Origin: an uncultured Clostridium sp.
GTDB lineage: Bacteria; Bacillota; Clostridia; TANB77; CAG-508
Reading direction: 5' to 3'
NCBI GenBank assembly: GCA_947648495.1
Contig: CANSOA010000001.1
Location: forward strand, 240,047 to 304,046
DNA: 64,000 nt
Part shown: piece after piece, positions 27,266 to 39,966 of the stretch
How the letters are laid out: every line of letters starts with the position of its first letter
Position numbering within the stretch: the first letter of the stretch is position 1
Program-made: the position numbers and the translations under genes
The notes under the pieces: generated by a model
What the model saw: only the letters and a program-made list of their open reading frames with translations
Database searches by the model: none
Told to the model about the DNA's origin: nothing

Positions 27266-27958
27266 TCACACATTTTCCGCAATTTTTATTTTTTGTAAAA
27301 CCTGATTGGTTGAATCTTCTATTGTTTCACAATTCGTTACATCGATTTCTATGGTAATGGGATCGTATTCATAAAAGCCACTACTGCGTTGCAATTCATC
27401 TCTTTTTATAATATTGTTTCGAATTTCTTGCTCTTTTTCTCGATTTTTGTATTGCATGCATTTTCTTTCTACTCTTTTATCTAAATCAGCAATCACAAAA
27501 AAATGATAATCGCATTTTGGATAAATCTTCATGATTGCTCTTCCTGAAAAAATAACATGATACTGCTTTTTTAGCTGTTCTACCAATTCATAAACAAAGC
27601 CAAAAGCTTTTTGGTTATCAGCCGTATTGCTTACTTCAGAAACTGCTAAAGAAGTCTCTTTGGATTGCAAATCTTCTTCTTCTAAACGTTCTCCATTTGA
27701 ATATACCACTGTCTCTTGATTTTCCACTTTAATTTCTATCTTTAATAAATCAATCATTTCTCGGATGTCTAGATTTTTTCCACTTCTTTTTAGATTGGCA
27801 AGTGTTGCCCCATTTTTCAACATTGTATAAACAATGGCTCGATATAAATTTCCTGCATTTAGCAATACTGTATTGGGTATTTTTTTTAATAATTCACGAC
27901 ATATAGTGGTTTTTCCACTACCCACTAGCCCTTCAATTCCTATTACCATATTTTGCAT
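27266..27958 (-). CDS. Cytidylate-kinase-like P-loop NMP kinase
   Basis: A 230-residue protein with Walker A GLVGSGKTT near residue 9, NAGNLYRAIVY (nucleotide-binding region as in Cmk), then IFSGRAIMKIYPKCDYHFFVIA and KRDELQRSSGFYEYDP. It resembles the cytidylate kinase-like family more than true Cmk, so the substrate is uncertain. I start at 27958, where GGAG sits 6-7 nt upstream. It probably forms an operon with murD. Confidence 0.8.
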   Translation of the reverse strand: MQNMVIGIEGLVGSGKTTICRELLKKIPNTVLLNAGNLYRAIVYTMLKNGATLANLKRSGKNLDIREMIDLLKIEIKVENQETVVYSNGERLEEEDLQSKETSLAVSEVSNTADNQKAFGFVYELVEQLKKQYHVIFSGRAIMKIYPKCDYHFFVIADLDKRVERKCMQYKNREKEQEIRNNIIKRDELQRSSGFYEYDPITIEIDVTNCETIEDSTNQVLQKIKIAENV

Positions 27959-28111
27959 AATTTTCTCCATTTTATTCTTGATTTTTATATTATATTACAA
28001 AAGTAAACATTTTGCAATATTTTTCTAAAAAAACAGTTCCCTTTTTTCTTCCTTTTACATAATATTAATTAAGGGAGTACTCCCAAATTTAAAATAAAGG
28101 ATTGATTTTTT

Positions 28112-28525
28112 ATGGATATGGATTTAGATTTTGAATACGACAAAAAACACATCATTGATATTGATGGTTTTGTTGAGGCTGGCAAACAATTTGATTTGGA
28201 AATAAATGTAGAAGAAGATCGTAGAAATGTCATTTATGGTATTGTAAAAGATTCTTGTAATGAACCAATTAAAGATGCTGTTGTTAAATTAATCGAAGTA
28301 ACAAAACACGACAGAAAACCAGTTTCTCACACATTTACAAATAAAGATGGTGAATTTGTTTTCGGACCACTTTGTCCAGACAAAAAATATGCTATCAACA
28401 TTTGGGCAAACCGTGTAGAACACGTTAAAATTTGCAAACACTGCAGAAAAGAAGGAAAATGCTTAAAAGGTGTTGACCTTTGCTGTGATGCTCCATTCGA
28501 GCCAGATTGCGAATGTGAAAAATAA
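28112..28525 (+). CDS. CnaB/carboxypeptidase-regulatory-like domain protein, Cys-rich tail
   Basis: A 137-residue protein. Residues 40-110 form a beta-sandwich of the carboxypeptidase-regulatory-like type (IYGIVKDSCNEPIKDAVVKLIEV, then KDGEFVFGPLCPDKKYAI). The C-terminus has a cluster of cysteines (CKHCRKEGKC, CC, CEC) that could bind metal or crosslink. There is no signal peptide; similar proteins occur in clostridial spore or coat settings, but I cannot assign a role. Codon use looks highly expressed. It converges on HU with a shared terminator. Confidence 0.7.
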   Translation: MDMDLDFEYDKKHIIDIDGFVEAGKQFDLEINVEEDRRNVIYGIVKDSCNEPIKDAVVKLIEVTKHDRKPVSHTFTNKDGEFVFGPLCPDKKYAINIWANRVEHVKICKHCRKEGKCLKGVDLCCDAPFEPDCECEK

Positions 28526-28546
28526 TCGGTATTTTTCAATTTAAGA

Positions 28547-28582
28547 TAAAACAAGGTCATTTTCATGACCTTGTTTTTTCAT
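28547..28582. terminator. Bidirectional terminator between 28112 gene and HU
   Basis: Stem AACAAGGTCAT / ATGACCTTGTT with a 4-nt loop and T-runs on both strands. Confidence 0.88.
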
Positions 28583-28592
28583 TTATTTTTTC

Positions 28593-28871
28593 TTATTTTT
28601 TATTAACTAAATCTTTTAATGCTTTACCAGCTTTGAATTTTGGAGCTTTTGAAGCTGGAATTTTGATTTCTTCTTTTGTTTGTGGGTTTCTTCCTTTTCT
28701 AGCTGCTCTTTTGATTACTTCAAAAGAACCAAATCCAACTAATTGAACTTTATCTCCTTTTTTTAATGTCTCAGTAACGACATCGATAAATGCGTTTACT
28801 GCTTCCTCTGCACTTTTTTTAGTTGCTCCTGTTTTTGCAGCGATTGCTGCGATTAATTCAGCTTTGTTCAT
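28593..28871 (-). CDS. hup: HU-family DNA-binding protein
   Basis: A 92-residue histone-like protein: [19 protein letters not shown] start, [19 protein letters not shown] beta-arm region with the intercalating Pro, and [13 protein letters not shown] end. It packages the chromosome as a homodimer. RBS AGGAGG precedes the start. Monocistronic, with a leader of about 170 nt before the flippase gene. Confidence 0.97.
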   Translation of the reverse strand: MNKAELIAAIAAKTGATKKSAEEAVNAFIDVVTETLKKGDKVQLVGFGSFEVIKRAARKGRNPQTKEEIKIPASKAPKFKAGKALKDLVNKK

Positions 28872-29049
28872 TTTAAAATACCTCCTAATAGTTTTTAAAT
28901 AGTGTAGATTTTTTTGCTCTACTAATTCTTTTATTCGCCAACTTTAGGCAAAATCCTTCTTTTTTTGAAATTATTTTGGTTTTTTTGTTTATTTTTCAAT
29001 CTTTTTGTAGTGTGATACTTTCAAAACATTGATTTTTAAAGACTTTAGC

Positions 29050-30669
29050 CTATTGATAAATCTTCAATTTTTGCAAAATTTGATAAATTTTGTCTCCACT
29101 TGGTAACATAGCAATGTCTTCTTTGGATAAAATTTTAAATAAAATCACAAATATAGCATATACCAATACAGCAATTATTATTCCTATGATTGTAGCAATT
29201 GTAGAAGACAAACCTAAAATCAAAATTCCCTTGTATCCTGCATAAGAAATAATCGCCATAAGAATTGTCACAATCAGTGGTTTTACAATCATTTGGCTAA
29301 TGTGAAAATCCAACTTTACCGTTCTTTTTAACACATGATACACAATCGTAAATGACACCACATGACAAAGCACAGAACCAATAGCTGCCCCATTTTCATA
29401 AATTCCTTCGATTGGAATTAGCAACAAATTAGCAATTAATTTCACAACTACGCCACATCCCAACGCAATGGCTGGAACCCTTATTTTTCCTAAACCTTGC
29501 AAAGCTCCATTGATGGTTTGAGCAAGCACAGTAAAAATAATAGTAAAAGCAGAAATAGCAAGTAATGGTCCGCCCGAGCTGGCATTAGGAAATAATAATT
29601 CCAAAATCTGAGTAGCATACATAAACATTCCAAATGTGCATGGCAATCCAATTAAAATTGTAATTAAAATTGAAAAACGTAATCGTTTGTTAATTGTTTC
29701 CATGTCGTTTTTTACTTTGGCTCCTGATATAGCAGGCACTAATGCTGTTGCAAACGCGATATTAAACGCAAGTGGCATTGAAGTTAGAATATCGACTTTG
29801 GAACTTAAAATTCCATATTTGGCTTTGGCAGTCGCTTCTCCAATGAGTGGTTTTAAAATTCTAACAACTGTTACAGAATCAATATTTTTGTTAACAGCAG
29901 AAATTAATGAGCTCAAAGAAATAGGAATTGAAACTGCCAAAATCTTTTTGATAATGGATTTGGCACTTTCTTTTGTAGTTTTTAAATTTTTTTCTAACGT
30001 TTTGGCTTCTTCTGCACGATTCATTTTGTATAAAGCATAAATATAAGAAAAACTTAGAAAAGTTGCAAAAGTCGTTGCTAAATTGGCTCCTGCTGCCATC
30101 AATTCTGTATCTACTTTGGTACAAATCGCAACAATTTCTACAATAATAATAGTCAGCGCTGTTTTAAAAACTTGTTCTACGGTTTGCGATTTGGCAGTTG
30201 CAGACATTTTCTGTCTTCCATTAAAATAGCCTCTTACTACAGAGGAAATGGATACAAAGAAAATAGCTGGTGATAGTGTCATAAGTGTGTATTCTGCTTC
30301 TGGAATTTGAAGCCAATTAGTAGCAATGACACCTGCACCTAAATACAATAAAAGCGTTCCTACAAATCCAATAAAAGCAAAAGTTACAAAAGCAATTTTA
30401 AAAATTCTGTCTGCCCCTTTTCTATCCCCTATTGCTAATTTTTCTGAAACCAACTTTGAAATCGCGTTTGGTACACCAATCGAAGACAATGTCAGAAGCA
30501 ATGCATACACTTGATATCCGCTCATATAAATGGCATTTCCGTTATCCCCGAAGCCTTCGCGGTTTGTCAAATACATGCTATAGACTAACCCTAAAATTTT
30601 AATAATCACTTGTGAACACATTAGTGCAAGAACCCCTTGCATAAAACCTTCTTTTTTTGTTTTTGACAT
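29050..30669 (-). CDS. SpoVB/MurJ-like polysaccharide or lipid II flippase
   Basis: A 539-residue MOP-superfamily protein with about fourteen membrane helices. It begins EGFMQGVLALMCSQVIIKILGLVYS and contains SIGVPNAISKLVSEK, typical of the SpoVB/YtgP/MurJ2 branch of polysaccharide-biosynthesis flippases. It probably exports lipid-linked precursors for cortex or wall. It stands alone between HU and the VirD4-like gene. Confidence 0.87.
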   Translation of the reverse strand: MSKTKKEGFMQGVLALMCSQVIIKILGLVYSMYLTNREGFGDNGNAIYMSGYQVYALLLTLSSIGVPNAISKLVSEKLAIGDRKGADRIFKIAFVTFAFIGFVGTLLLYLGAGVIATNWLQIPEAEYTLMTLSPAIFFVSISSVVRGYFNGRQKMSATAKSQTVEQVFKTALTIIIVEIVAICTKVDTELMAAGANLATTFATFLSFSYIYALYKMNRAEEAKTLEKNLKTTKESAKSIIKKILAVSIPISLSSLISAVNKNIDSVTVVRILKPLIGEATAKAKYGILSSKVDILTSMPLAFNIAFATALVPAISGAKVKNDMETINKRLRFSILITILIGLPCTFGMFMYATQILELLFPNASSGGPLLAISAFTIIFTVLAQTINGALQGLGKIRVPAIALGCGVVVKLIANLLLIPIEGIYENGAAIGSVLCHVVSFTIVYHVLKRTVKLDFHISQMIVKPLIVTILMAIISYAGYKGILILGLSSTIATIIGIIIAVLVYAIFVILFKILSKEDIAMLPSGDKIYQILQKLKIYQ

Positions 30670-30884
30670 CGTTTTTACCTCTTTTTATTTTAAATTATAT
30701 TATATTGTTTTTCTCAAAATCTTTCAATACTTTTTAATAATTATTCTCAAAAACTTAAGTTAAGACATATTTTTTAAATAAAATCTATCTTTTTTCGCAA
30801 AACCCCTTGTTTTTTTTCGGATTTTGTTAGATAATAGTATATATAAGTAGAAAATTATTTAAAATTAGAAAGTGGTGAAAACGC

Positions 30885-33177
30885 GTGAAATATATTGATA
30901 AATTCTTAAAAAAATTAAAAACCGATCGAAATACTTTTGCAACTTATATTTTAACCCTTTTTTCAATTTATATTGTCATTGATCGAGTGGTAGAAATTTT
31001 ATTGATTGGTTTTTCAGGAATATCCGTATCTTATTGGGGACCTGTAAAATATACCTTAGCTTTAGCTTGCCCTATTTTTGCATTTTATTTTTCCTATGCA
31101 TCCAAATTTGTAACTCATCAGAACATAAAACTATCATTTTTATATTTGTATACAACTGTATTATACATCGTCTCTATATCTATGCTCATCCAATGGGCCA
31201 ATAAACTTCGGTTGGTTACTGTTGTTTTCTGTTCCAAATTATAGTTACATTATTAGTACTTTTATGGATCTCATTCGACCTGCCTTTTCTGCTTTAGCAT
31301 GGTATGTGCCAATTTGCTCATTCTATCCATTGTTTAAGTACTTCTACATAAAAGTTAACGATATAAAAGATGTTCGAGATTCAATTTTTGATTACAAAGG
31401 AATTGATTTATCCAACAAAAAAGAAGGAACTGGACCTTACACTTGCGAAATGGTTCTTTGTAAAGATTATGATTCCAATTCTGTGATTAAAATTCCAGAA
31501 AACAGACGTTATGAATCAACTCTAATCATTGGAACTTCTGGTTCTGGAAAAACTTCCATGATTTTTGAACCAATGATTGCTCGCGATATGGAGAAAAAAT
31601 ATTTTTTAAAAGAAGCTTCTAAAGAAATTGGTTTTACAGCATTGCGCACTGGTTTAGCGAACCTAAATTGCCCTTATACCAACGATTACATCAACGAAAA
31701 CTTTTCCTTGAATATGCTCACTCCTATTTCAACAAAAGAAAAAGTTTTCAAAGCATATGTATCAAAACTTACTTTTTCGTATGAAGCCGAAAATTCGGTT
31801 TACAAAGATTTAGGACTTACTTATTTAGCTCCAGACTACGAATCTCTTTCTCACGTCATAGAAGTTGCAGATAATTTTGGATTAAACTATCACATTATCG
31901 ACCCTAATAATCCTAACTCCATTGGCTTAAACCCTTTTGCCTTTAAAGATCCAATGAAAACTGCACTAGCGATTTCATCGATTTTAAAAAGAATGTATGA
32001 TACCAATATTGAATACAACCAATCTTATGTATCTTCTAACATCGCTTTTAATCAAAATGTAGTAACACAAGCGGTTGAAAATATTACTCTTTTATTAAAA
32101 GAAATGTATCCAATTCTACACGAGAATAATTTGCCTACTTTAGACGATTTACTAAAACTATTAAACAACTTTGATTTAATCGAAGAAATGGCAGAACAAA
32201 TGAAACAAATTCCAGATTTAGCCCAGCAATATACCATTCAATTAGGTTATTTTGAAAAAACATTCTATAAAAACGCTGTTGGCAGAGATTTGACGGCAAA
32301 AAATCTTCAAGCTGCCGCTGCTCAATTAGAAAACCTGCTTCGTTATCCTGGTGTACGAAATATTTTATGCAATCAAACACACAATATCAATTATGACAAC
32401 GTATTAAAAAATGGAGATATCGTACTTGTATGCACACGTCGCGGTGATTTAGGAGCGAATGTTCATAAAGCTTTTGGTTTATTCATCTTATTGTTAATGC
32501 AATATTCTGTGTTATCGAGACCCGGAACTGAAAAAACACGTATTCCTCACTTTTTATACATTGATGAATTTTATCCATTTGTTTGTAATGCAACAGAAGA
32601 TATTTTCACATTATATCGAAAATATCGTGTTGGCGCAATTGTATCTGCTCAAAACTTATCACAATTTTCAAACAATGAGGCCTTCAAAACCACCATGCTT
32701 GCCAACAGTACAACCAAAATCGTATTTGGAAACAACACACGTGACGAAAATGATTGGTGGGAAAGAGAATTTGGTGACCATCGTGAATGGAAATTCTTCA
32801 ATGATTATGATACTAATAAAATTGAATATAATTCTAATTATAGGCAAATCAAATGGGATTGGAAAGAAAATATCAAATCAGGGCAAGTTCAAGCTTTACC
32901 TTTCAAAATGATTGTTTACAAAACAAAAGATTTAAAAGGTAAAAATATTTCTGGTAGAGCAAAAGTTGACTTCTTGGAATCCAAATACAAAGAAACGCAA
33001 AAAATTAAAACCTATAATTTCTCAAAATTTACAAATGGCATTAATATTCACGAGCAAAAACACGAAGAAAATAACGATCTTGATACAGAACCTGTCAAAG
33101 ATAATTTATTCAACTCACACTATAAATTTGATGATGAAGAACCAATTGTCAATTACAAAAAGTCAAATCATACGTAA
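30885..33177 (+). CDS. VirD4/TraG-type coupling ATPase, interrupted by one +1 frameshift
   Basis: Frames 30885-31208 and 31210-33177 join into 763 residues. The GTG start follows GTGGTG. Three to four membrane helices lie in the first 160 residues. Walker A GTSGSGKTS is near residue 215 and Walker B-like LYIDEFYPF near 557, then SAQNLSQF, matching type IV coupling proteins that feed substrates to a secretion channel. At 31209-31211 the frame reads AAA CUU CGG UUG and stops after 12 codons; skipping C gives CUU GGU UGG, restoring a membrane helix. No relaxase or other mating gene is near, so it is an orphan. Confidence 0.85.
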
Positions 33178-33189
33178 AAATAAAAATAC

Positions 33190-33202
33190 TCCCTTTTCGG
33201 AA
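33190..33202. repeat. 13-bp inverted repeat, left copy
   Basis: TCCCTTTTCGGAA, exact inverse of 33553-33565. The pair flanks the 72-residue gene at 33306. Confidence 0.6.
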
Positions 33203-33305
33203 TTGTGTACCCAATGAAAATGAAGCAATAAATATACATTGCGGGTGGCTGGTAAATATTTTATTGTCAAATATATAAAGCAAAATTTAGAAGGAGTGTG
33301 GTTGT

Positions 33306-33524
33306 ATGAAAAAATGGAGTTATTTATTCACGGCACTTGCAGTTGTACTATCAGACATTATGTGTTTTGTAGTTGCCTATAACTATCGTGGTATGCTTTG
33401 TGGTATTGAACATCGTGGTTTTAGTGCTCCTGCCAGCATTGCATTTTTATCTGCTATTCCATTTTTGACAGGAATTATCATGTGTGTGGTTCTGGCAATC
33501 AGATTTCATAGAAAAAGCAAGTAA
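33306..33524 (+). CDS. Small two-helix membrane protein
   Basis: A 72-residue protein with two membrane helices (about 6-26 and 44-66), a polar loop with two Cys and a basic C-terminus. I do not recognise it. AAGGAGTG lies upstream. It follows the VirD4-like gene on the same strand and could be functionally linked, but it is also bracketed by 13-bp inverted repeats. Confidence 0.65.
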   Translation: MKKWSYLFTALAVVLSDIMCFVVAYNYRGMLCGIEHRGFSAPASIAFLSAIPFLTGIIMCVVLAIRFHRKSK

Positions 33525-33552
33525 CTTCAAGTTTTATGCAATAGGAACATCT

Positions 33553-33565
33553 TTCCGAAAAGGGA
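33553..33565. repeat. 13-bp inverted repeat, right copy
   Basis: TTCCGAAAAGGGA, exact inverse of 33190-33202. Confidence 0.6.
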
Positions 33566-33573
33566 ATAAAAAT

Positions 33574-33609
33574 AAGGGTTGGTTTAAAATAACCACCCTT
33601 TATTTTTTA
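33574..33609 (+). terminator. Terminator after the small membrane protein
   Basis: Stem AAGGGTTGGTT / AACCACCCTT with one mismatch and a TATTTTTT tail. Confidence 0.8.
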
Positions 33610-33617
33610 CTAAAATA

Positions 33618-34460
33618 TTAAGATTCTTCTCGTTGGAATCGCTTATAATTTCCCATAATAATCCCCACAATGCCCAATACAATTGCTAAAATTCCATAAA
33701 AATGAATCTTTGATAAAACATCATACATAATAAATTTCAACAAATCACTAAAACTTTGAGCAAACAACAAAATATTATCAATATCAATATTTTTATCAAT
33801 CGTAAAATTTACGAGTTCCAATACAATACCCGAAGCCAACACGCTACTTCCTATCACGCTTACCAAAAGCCACAAACTCTTCAAATTTAATAATAACGCT
33901 ATCATTAAAATACCAATTAGCCCACCTATTGCAATCCATTTTACAATCTCTACTGTCTTTTGTAGTTTCATTACCACAGAATTTGCATCTTTTACATAAC
34001 GAAAAGCCGAATTTACCTTATTTTCATAAACCTCTACCATTAAATCTTGATAATCTTCTACATTTTTTTGCATTTGGCTTGTTAAAGTAATTTTATTTTC
34101 AGTCAAATATCGATTCATATTTTCTGTTATTTTGGTTCTTACATTTTGCGAACTATTCGTGACTTCTGTTCCCTCATAAATATTTTTAAAAATTGAATCA
34201 ATATCCTTTTTTAGTTCACTTGGCGCATATAAATTCTCAAACACTTCATCTGGCAAACCAGATTGGTATTTGTAATCCTCAAATCCATTGATTAAATCTG
34301 TTTCTATCTTTTCATAATATCCATTTTTTTCTACTAATCCAAGCATATAATCCTTGCTCAATATCATGTTGGAAAGCAACAAAATCATAAAATTGGCAAG
34401 TATTGCAATGGTCAAAAAAAACGCTAGAAAAGTATTGATTAGTCCTTTTACTATTTTCAT
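33618..34460 (-). CDS. Membrane protein of the sortase cassette, unknown
   Basis: A 280-residue protein with an N-terminal membrane helix (about 8-33), an extracytoplasmic helical domain (about 34-165) and three C-terminal membrane helices. I do not recognise a family. It starts 20 nt after the sortase stop, so it is the third gene of a surface-protein cassette and may help assembly or anchoring. No catalytic motif is seen. Confidence 0.7.
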   Translation of the reverse strand: MKIVKGLINTFLAFFLTIAILANFMILLLSNMILSKDYMLGLVEKNGYYEKIETDLINGFEDYKYQSGLPDEVFENLYAPSELKKDIDSIFKNIYEGTEVTNSSQNVRTKITENMNRYLTENKITLTSQMQKNVEDYQDLMVEVYENKVNSAFRYVKDANSVVMKLQKTVEIVKWIAIGGLIGILMIALLLNLKSLWLLVSVIGSSVLASGIVLELVNFTIDKNIDIDNILLFAQSFSDLLKFIMYDVLSKIHFYGILAIVLGIVGIIMGNYKRFQREES

Positions 34461-34480
34461 ATTTTTCTTCCCTTCTAAAG

Positions 34481-35107
34481 TTATTTCGCATATACAACAA
34501 ATCTTTGTGTTGCATATCCAATGTTATTGATTGGCCAACAAGTATAAATCATTAATATTTCTTCCTTTGCTTGAATTGGTACTTTATTCGTTTCTGTCTC
34601 CTCTACAACTTGTGTTTGATAAATCGTATAATTAAATTCACCATAATTTGTCACAACTTGAACTGAATCACCAATTTTCACATTTGGCAATTTTCCCAAT
34701 AAACGGCTATAATTATGTCCCATCATGACAACACTTCCCCCTTCTCCAGGAAAATACGAGGAATTATCATGACCAACTCCGTTTTTTAATAAATCCATTG
34801 TTTTTCCATAATAAATTGGAAGTTCTATCTTAACACTTGGAATTTTCAAAGTTGCATAATTTTCTCCATAATCTGGACCATATCGCAATATAGTCGCTTG
34901 TTCTTCTTCAAAAGTTTGTAAAACAGGCGCTTTTTTCTCAACATTTGCATCTGTTTGAATGGTTGTCATATCAATTAATTTGGTTGCCATTTGAAACTTT
35001 TCTTTTCCAAATTTTACTGATATAAAACAAATTACCATTACGATAAAAAAAGCAACTATTATTGCTAAAATAGTTGCTTTGATAATTTTCAACGTTTTAT
35101 TTTGCAT
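34481..35107 (-). CDS. Sortase, class D-like
   Basis: A 208-residue transpeptidase that anchors surface proteins to the cell wall. It has an N-terminal signal anchor (about 8-30) and the sortase barrel from about 70. The catalytic His is in MMGHNYSRL, the Cys in MIYTCWP and the Arg in ATQRFVV. The short YTCWP context and size suggest class D or E. Its start overlaps the stop of the probable substrate gene by 11 nt, implying translational coupling and a dedicated substrate. Confidence 0.9.
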   Translation of the reverse strand: MQNKTLKIIKATILAIIVAFFIVMVICFISVKFGKEKFQMATKLIDMTTIQTDANVEKKAPVLQTFEEEQATILRYGPDYGENYATLKIPSVKIELPIYYGKTMDLLKNGVGHDNSSYFPGEGGSVVMMGHNYSRLLGKLPNVKIGDSVQVVTNYGEFNYTIYQTQVVEETETNKVPIQAKEEILMIYTCWPINNIGYATQRFVVYAK

Positions 35108-35984
35108 ATTTTTTTACCGCAATACCTAAGATAGCAACGGCAACTATTGCTACTCCAATTCTAACTACTAAAGAAAAATCATTTCCTGTATAAACTAATT
35201 TTTTTGCAGTACTTGTCTTACTTACTGTACCTGTATTGCTACTACCTGTAGTATCTGTACTTCCATTATTGCTACCACTGTTTCCATTATTTCCATTGTT
35301 ATTATCTGGTCTACTTGGGTTAACTGGTTTATTTGAGTCATCTGGATTAACTGGCTTGTTTGGATCATCTGGATCTACTGGTTTGTTTGGGTCGTCTGGA
35401 TCTACTGGCTTGTTTGGATCGTCTGGATCCACTGGTTTATTTGGATCGTCTGGATCTACTGGCTTGTTTGGATCGTCTGGGTCAACTGGCTTATCTGGAT
35501 TATCTAAATCATTTGAACCAAATATATCAAAATATGAAGTTTGTGTTATGATATTATCTGCATTATGTTTAATCCCAACTTCAAGTGGAGTCTTTGTTGT
35601 ATCAATAACTAAAGTTAAACCTGCCACATCACAAGCTTTTTCAATATAATCTGTAACTTTATCTTGAAGTCCCGGAATTCCTCTTACTTCTGAAGTTGTT
35701 TTAACTCCTGCATCTTCTAAAGCTTTTCTTGCTAATTCTAAATTATCAATAATTTCACGTGCTTCTTCATCTGATACTGGATTATCTAAAAAATATCCCT
35801 TCAAACTTAATGCATTTGTAGTTGTTAATTGTAAAGTTACTCCATTCATTTCATGTGCACTTGTTACATATTTAATAACACCATCATTTGTATATTCAAA
35901 AGCTTGAACTTGAACAAATATGGAAGCTACGATTGCAATTACCATAATTACTACAATAGTAAGTATTCTATATAATTTATTCAT
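35097..35984 (-). CDS. Sortase-anchored surface protein with Pro-Asp repeats
   Basis: A 295-residue exported protein: signal peptide (about 1-28), a DUF1002-like helical domain (about 30-160), a stalk of 9-residue repeats DDPNKPVDP, an Asn/Gly/Ser/Thr linker, then KLVYTGNDF followed by a hydrophobic helix and KKYAK. That is a wall-sorting signal with LVYTG replacing LPxTG. The sortase gene overlaps it downstream, so it is probably the cognate substrate. The DUF1002 assignment is from memory and moderate. Confidence 0.82.
   Translation of the reverse strand: MNKLYRILTIVVIMVIAIVASIFVQVQAFEYTNDGVIKYVTSAHEMNGVTLQLTTTNALSLKGYFLDNPVSDEEAREIIDNLELARKALEDAGVKTTSEVRGIPGLQDKVTDYIEKACDVAGLTLVIDTTKTPLEVGIKHNADNIITQTSYFDIFGSNDLDNPDKPVDPDDPNKPVDPDDPNKPVDPDDPNKPVDPDDPNKPVDPDDPNKPVNPDDSNKPVNPSRPDNNNGNNGNSGSNNGSTDTTGSSNTGTVSKTSTAKKLVYTGNDFSLVVRIGVAIVAVAILGIAVKKYAK
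35317..35505 (-). repeat. 27-bp coding tandem repeats
   Basis: About seven units of 27 bp, each encoding DDPNKPVDP or a near variant. Units in the middle differ by a few silent changes. It forms the stalk of the surface protein. Confidence 0.9.
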
Positions 35985-36065
35985 GATAAATTCTCTCCTT
36001 TTATTTTAACTTACTTATATTTTACCATAATTTCACAGCATTTGCAATACTTTTTTGTAAAATTT

Positions 36066-39152
<3,087 letters not shown>

Positions 39153-39269
39153 TGTACCTCCAATTCTTCCAATTAAAAACCTTACAAAATTTTAAAAATT
39201 ATATCTTTTTATTTAAACTACCTTATGCATATTATATATCATAAATATTTATATTTGTAAAGATGAAAT

Positions 39270-39788
39270 TCAACTTTTTTGAGTTTTTTGGTCAAAATAG
39301 ACAAATAAGTTATCACACTGCTCTACTATGATTTTGGTGTAGTTTTCAAAAATTGTTTCTCGAATGGGCGATTTTGATTTATTTTCTAATATGATTCTTA
39401 AAAGTTCTAATGCTTTTATGACATAATGTCTAAATTCGTAACTATCCTGTATTTGTGTAAACCCAAGCGTTTCTAGCAAAGCAAAAGAATGAACGAAAAA
39501 TTCCAAAATGTGATTTAATAAATCCTCTTCCAAATCGGGATTATTGATTTTATAATAATTTTTCATGCATTCTTGGTACATCACATAAATCTCCTCAAAA
39601 TCCACTTTTGCCTTTTGGCTTTTCAAATATAATTTTGCAGTGTGTATATAAAATGCTTTAATAAAGCAGTATACAAGCGATTGGTCAACTGAATTATTTT
39701 CTTTTAAATTTTCCAACATTTTATACATATTTTCTTCACTCATTTCAAAAATCGTTTTTGAAATTTCTTTTTCTAATGACAAATGCAT
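39270..39788 (-). CDS. Hypothetical helical protein (172 aa)
   Basis: A soluble, all-helical, 172-residue protein that I do not recognise. No membrane helix or cysteine motif. GGGAGG lies near the start. It is on the same strand as the lysozyme but 118 nt upstream of it, and divergent from the membrane protein at 39967. Composition matches the neighbours. Confidence 0.6.
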   Translation of the reverse strand: MHLSLEKEISKTIFEMSEENMYKMLENLKENNSVDQSLVYCFIKAFYIHTAKLYLKSQKAKVDFEEIYVMYQECMKNYYKINNPDLEEDLLNHILEFFVHSFALLETLGFTQIQDSYEFRHYVIKALELLRIILENKSKSPIRETIFENYTKIIVEQCDNLFVYFDQKTQKS

Positions 39789-39966
39789 AAAAACCTCCCA
39801 AAGCTATTGCGTTATTGAATAATTTGTGATATAATACACTATATTTATTATGTAATCTTTGATTACATTTATGCTTTCCACCAAGAATTTTTGGTGTTAA
39901 AAAATAGATTTCTCTTGTAACTCATTGACCTAGCAAAAAAATATTTTAATTAAGGGAGGAATTCAT

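Noticed and set aside
35317..35505. CRISPR-like array from 27-bp repeats
   Set aside because: Units are contiguous with no spacers and keep the reading frame of a Pro/Asp-rich stalk.
35236..35649. Plus-strand ORF rich in Gly/Leu/Ser repeats
   Set aside because: It is the antisense shadow of the DDPNKPVDP repeats; no RBS and no family.
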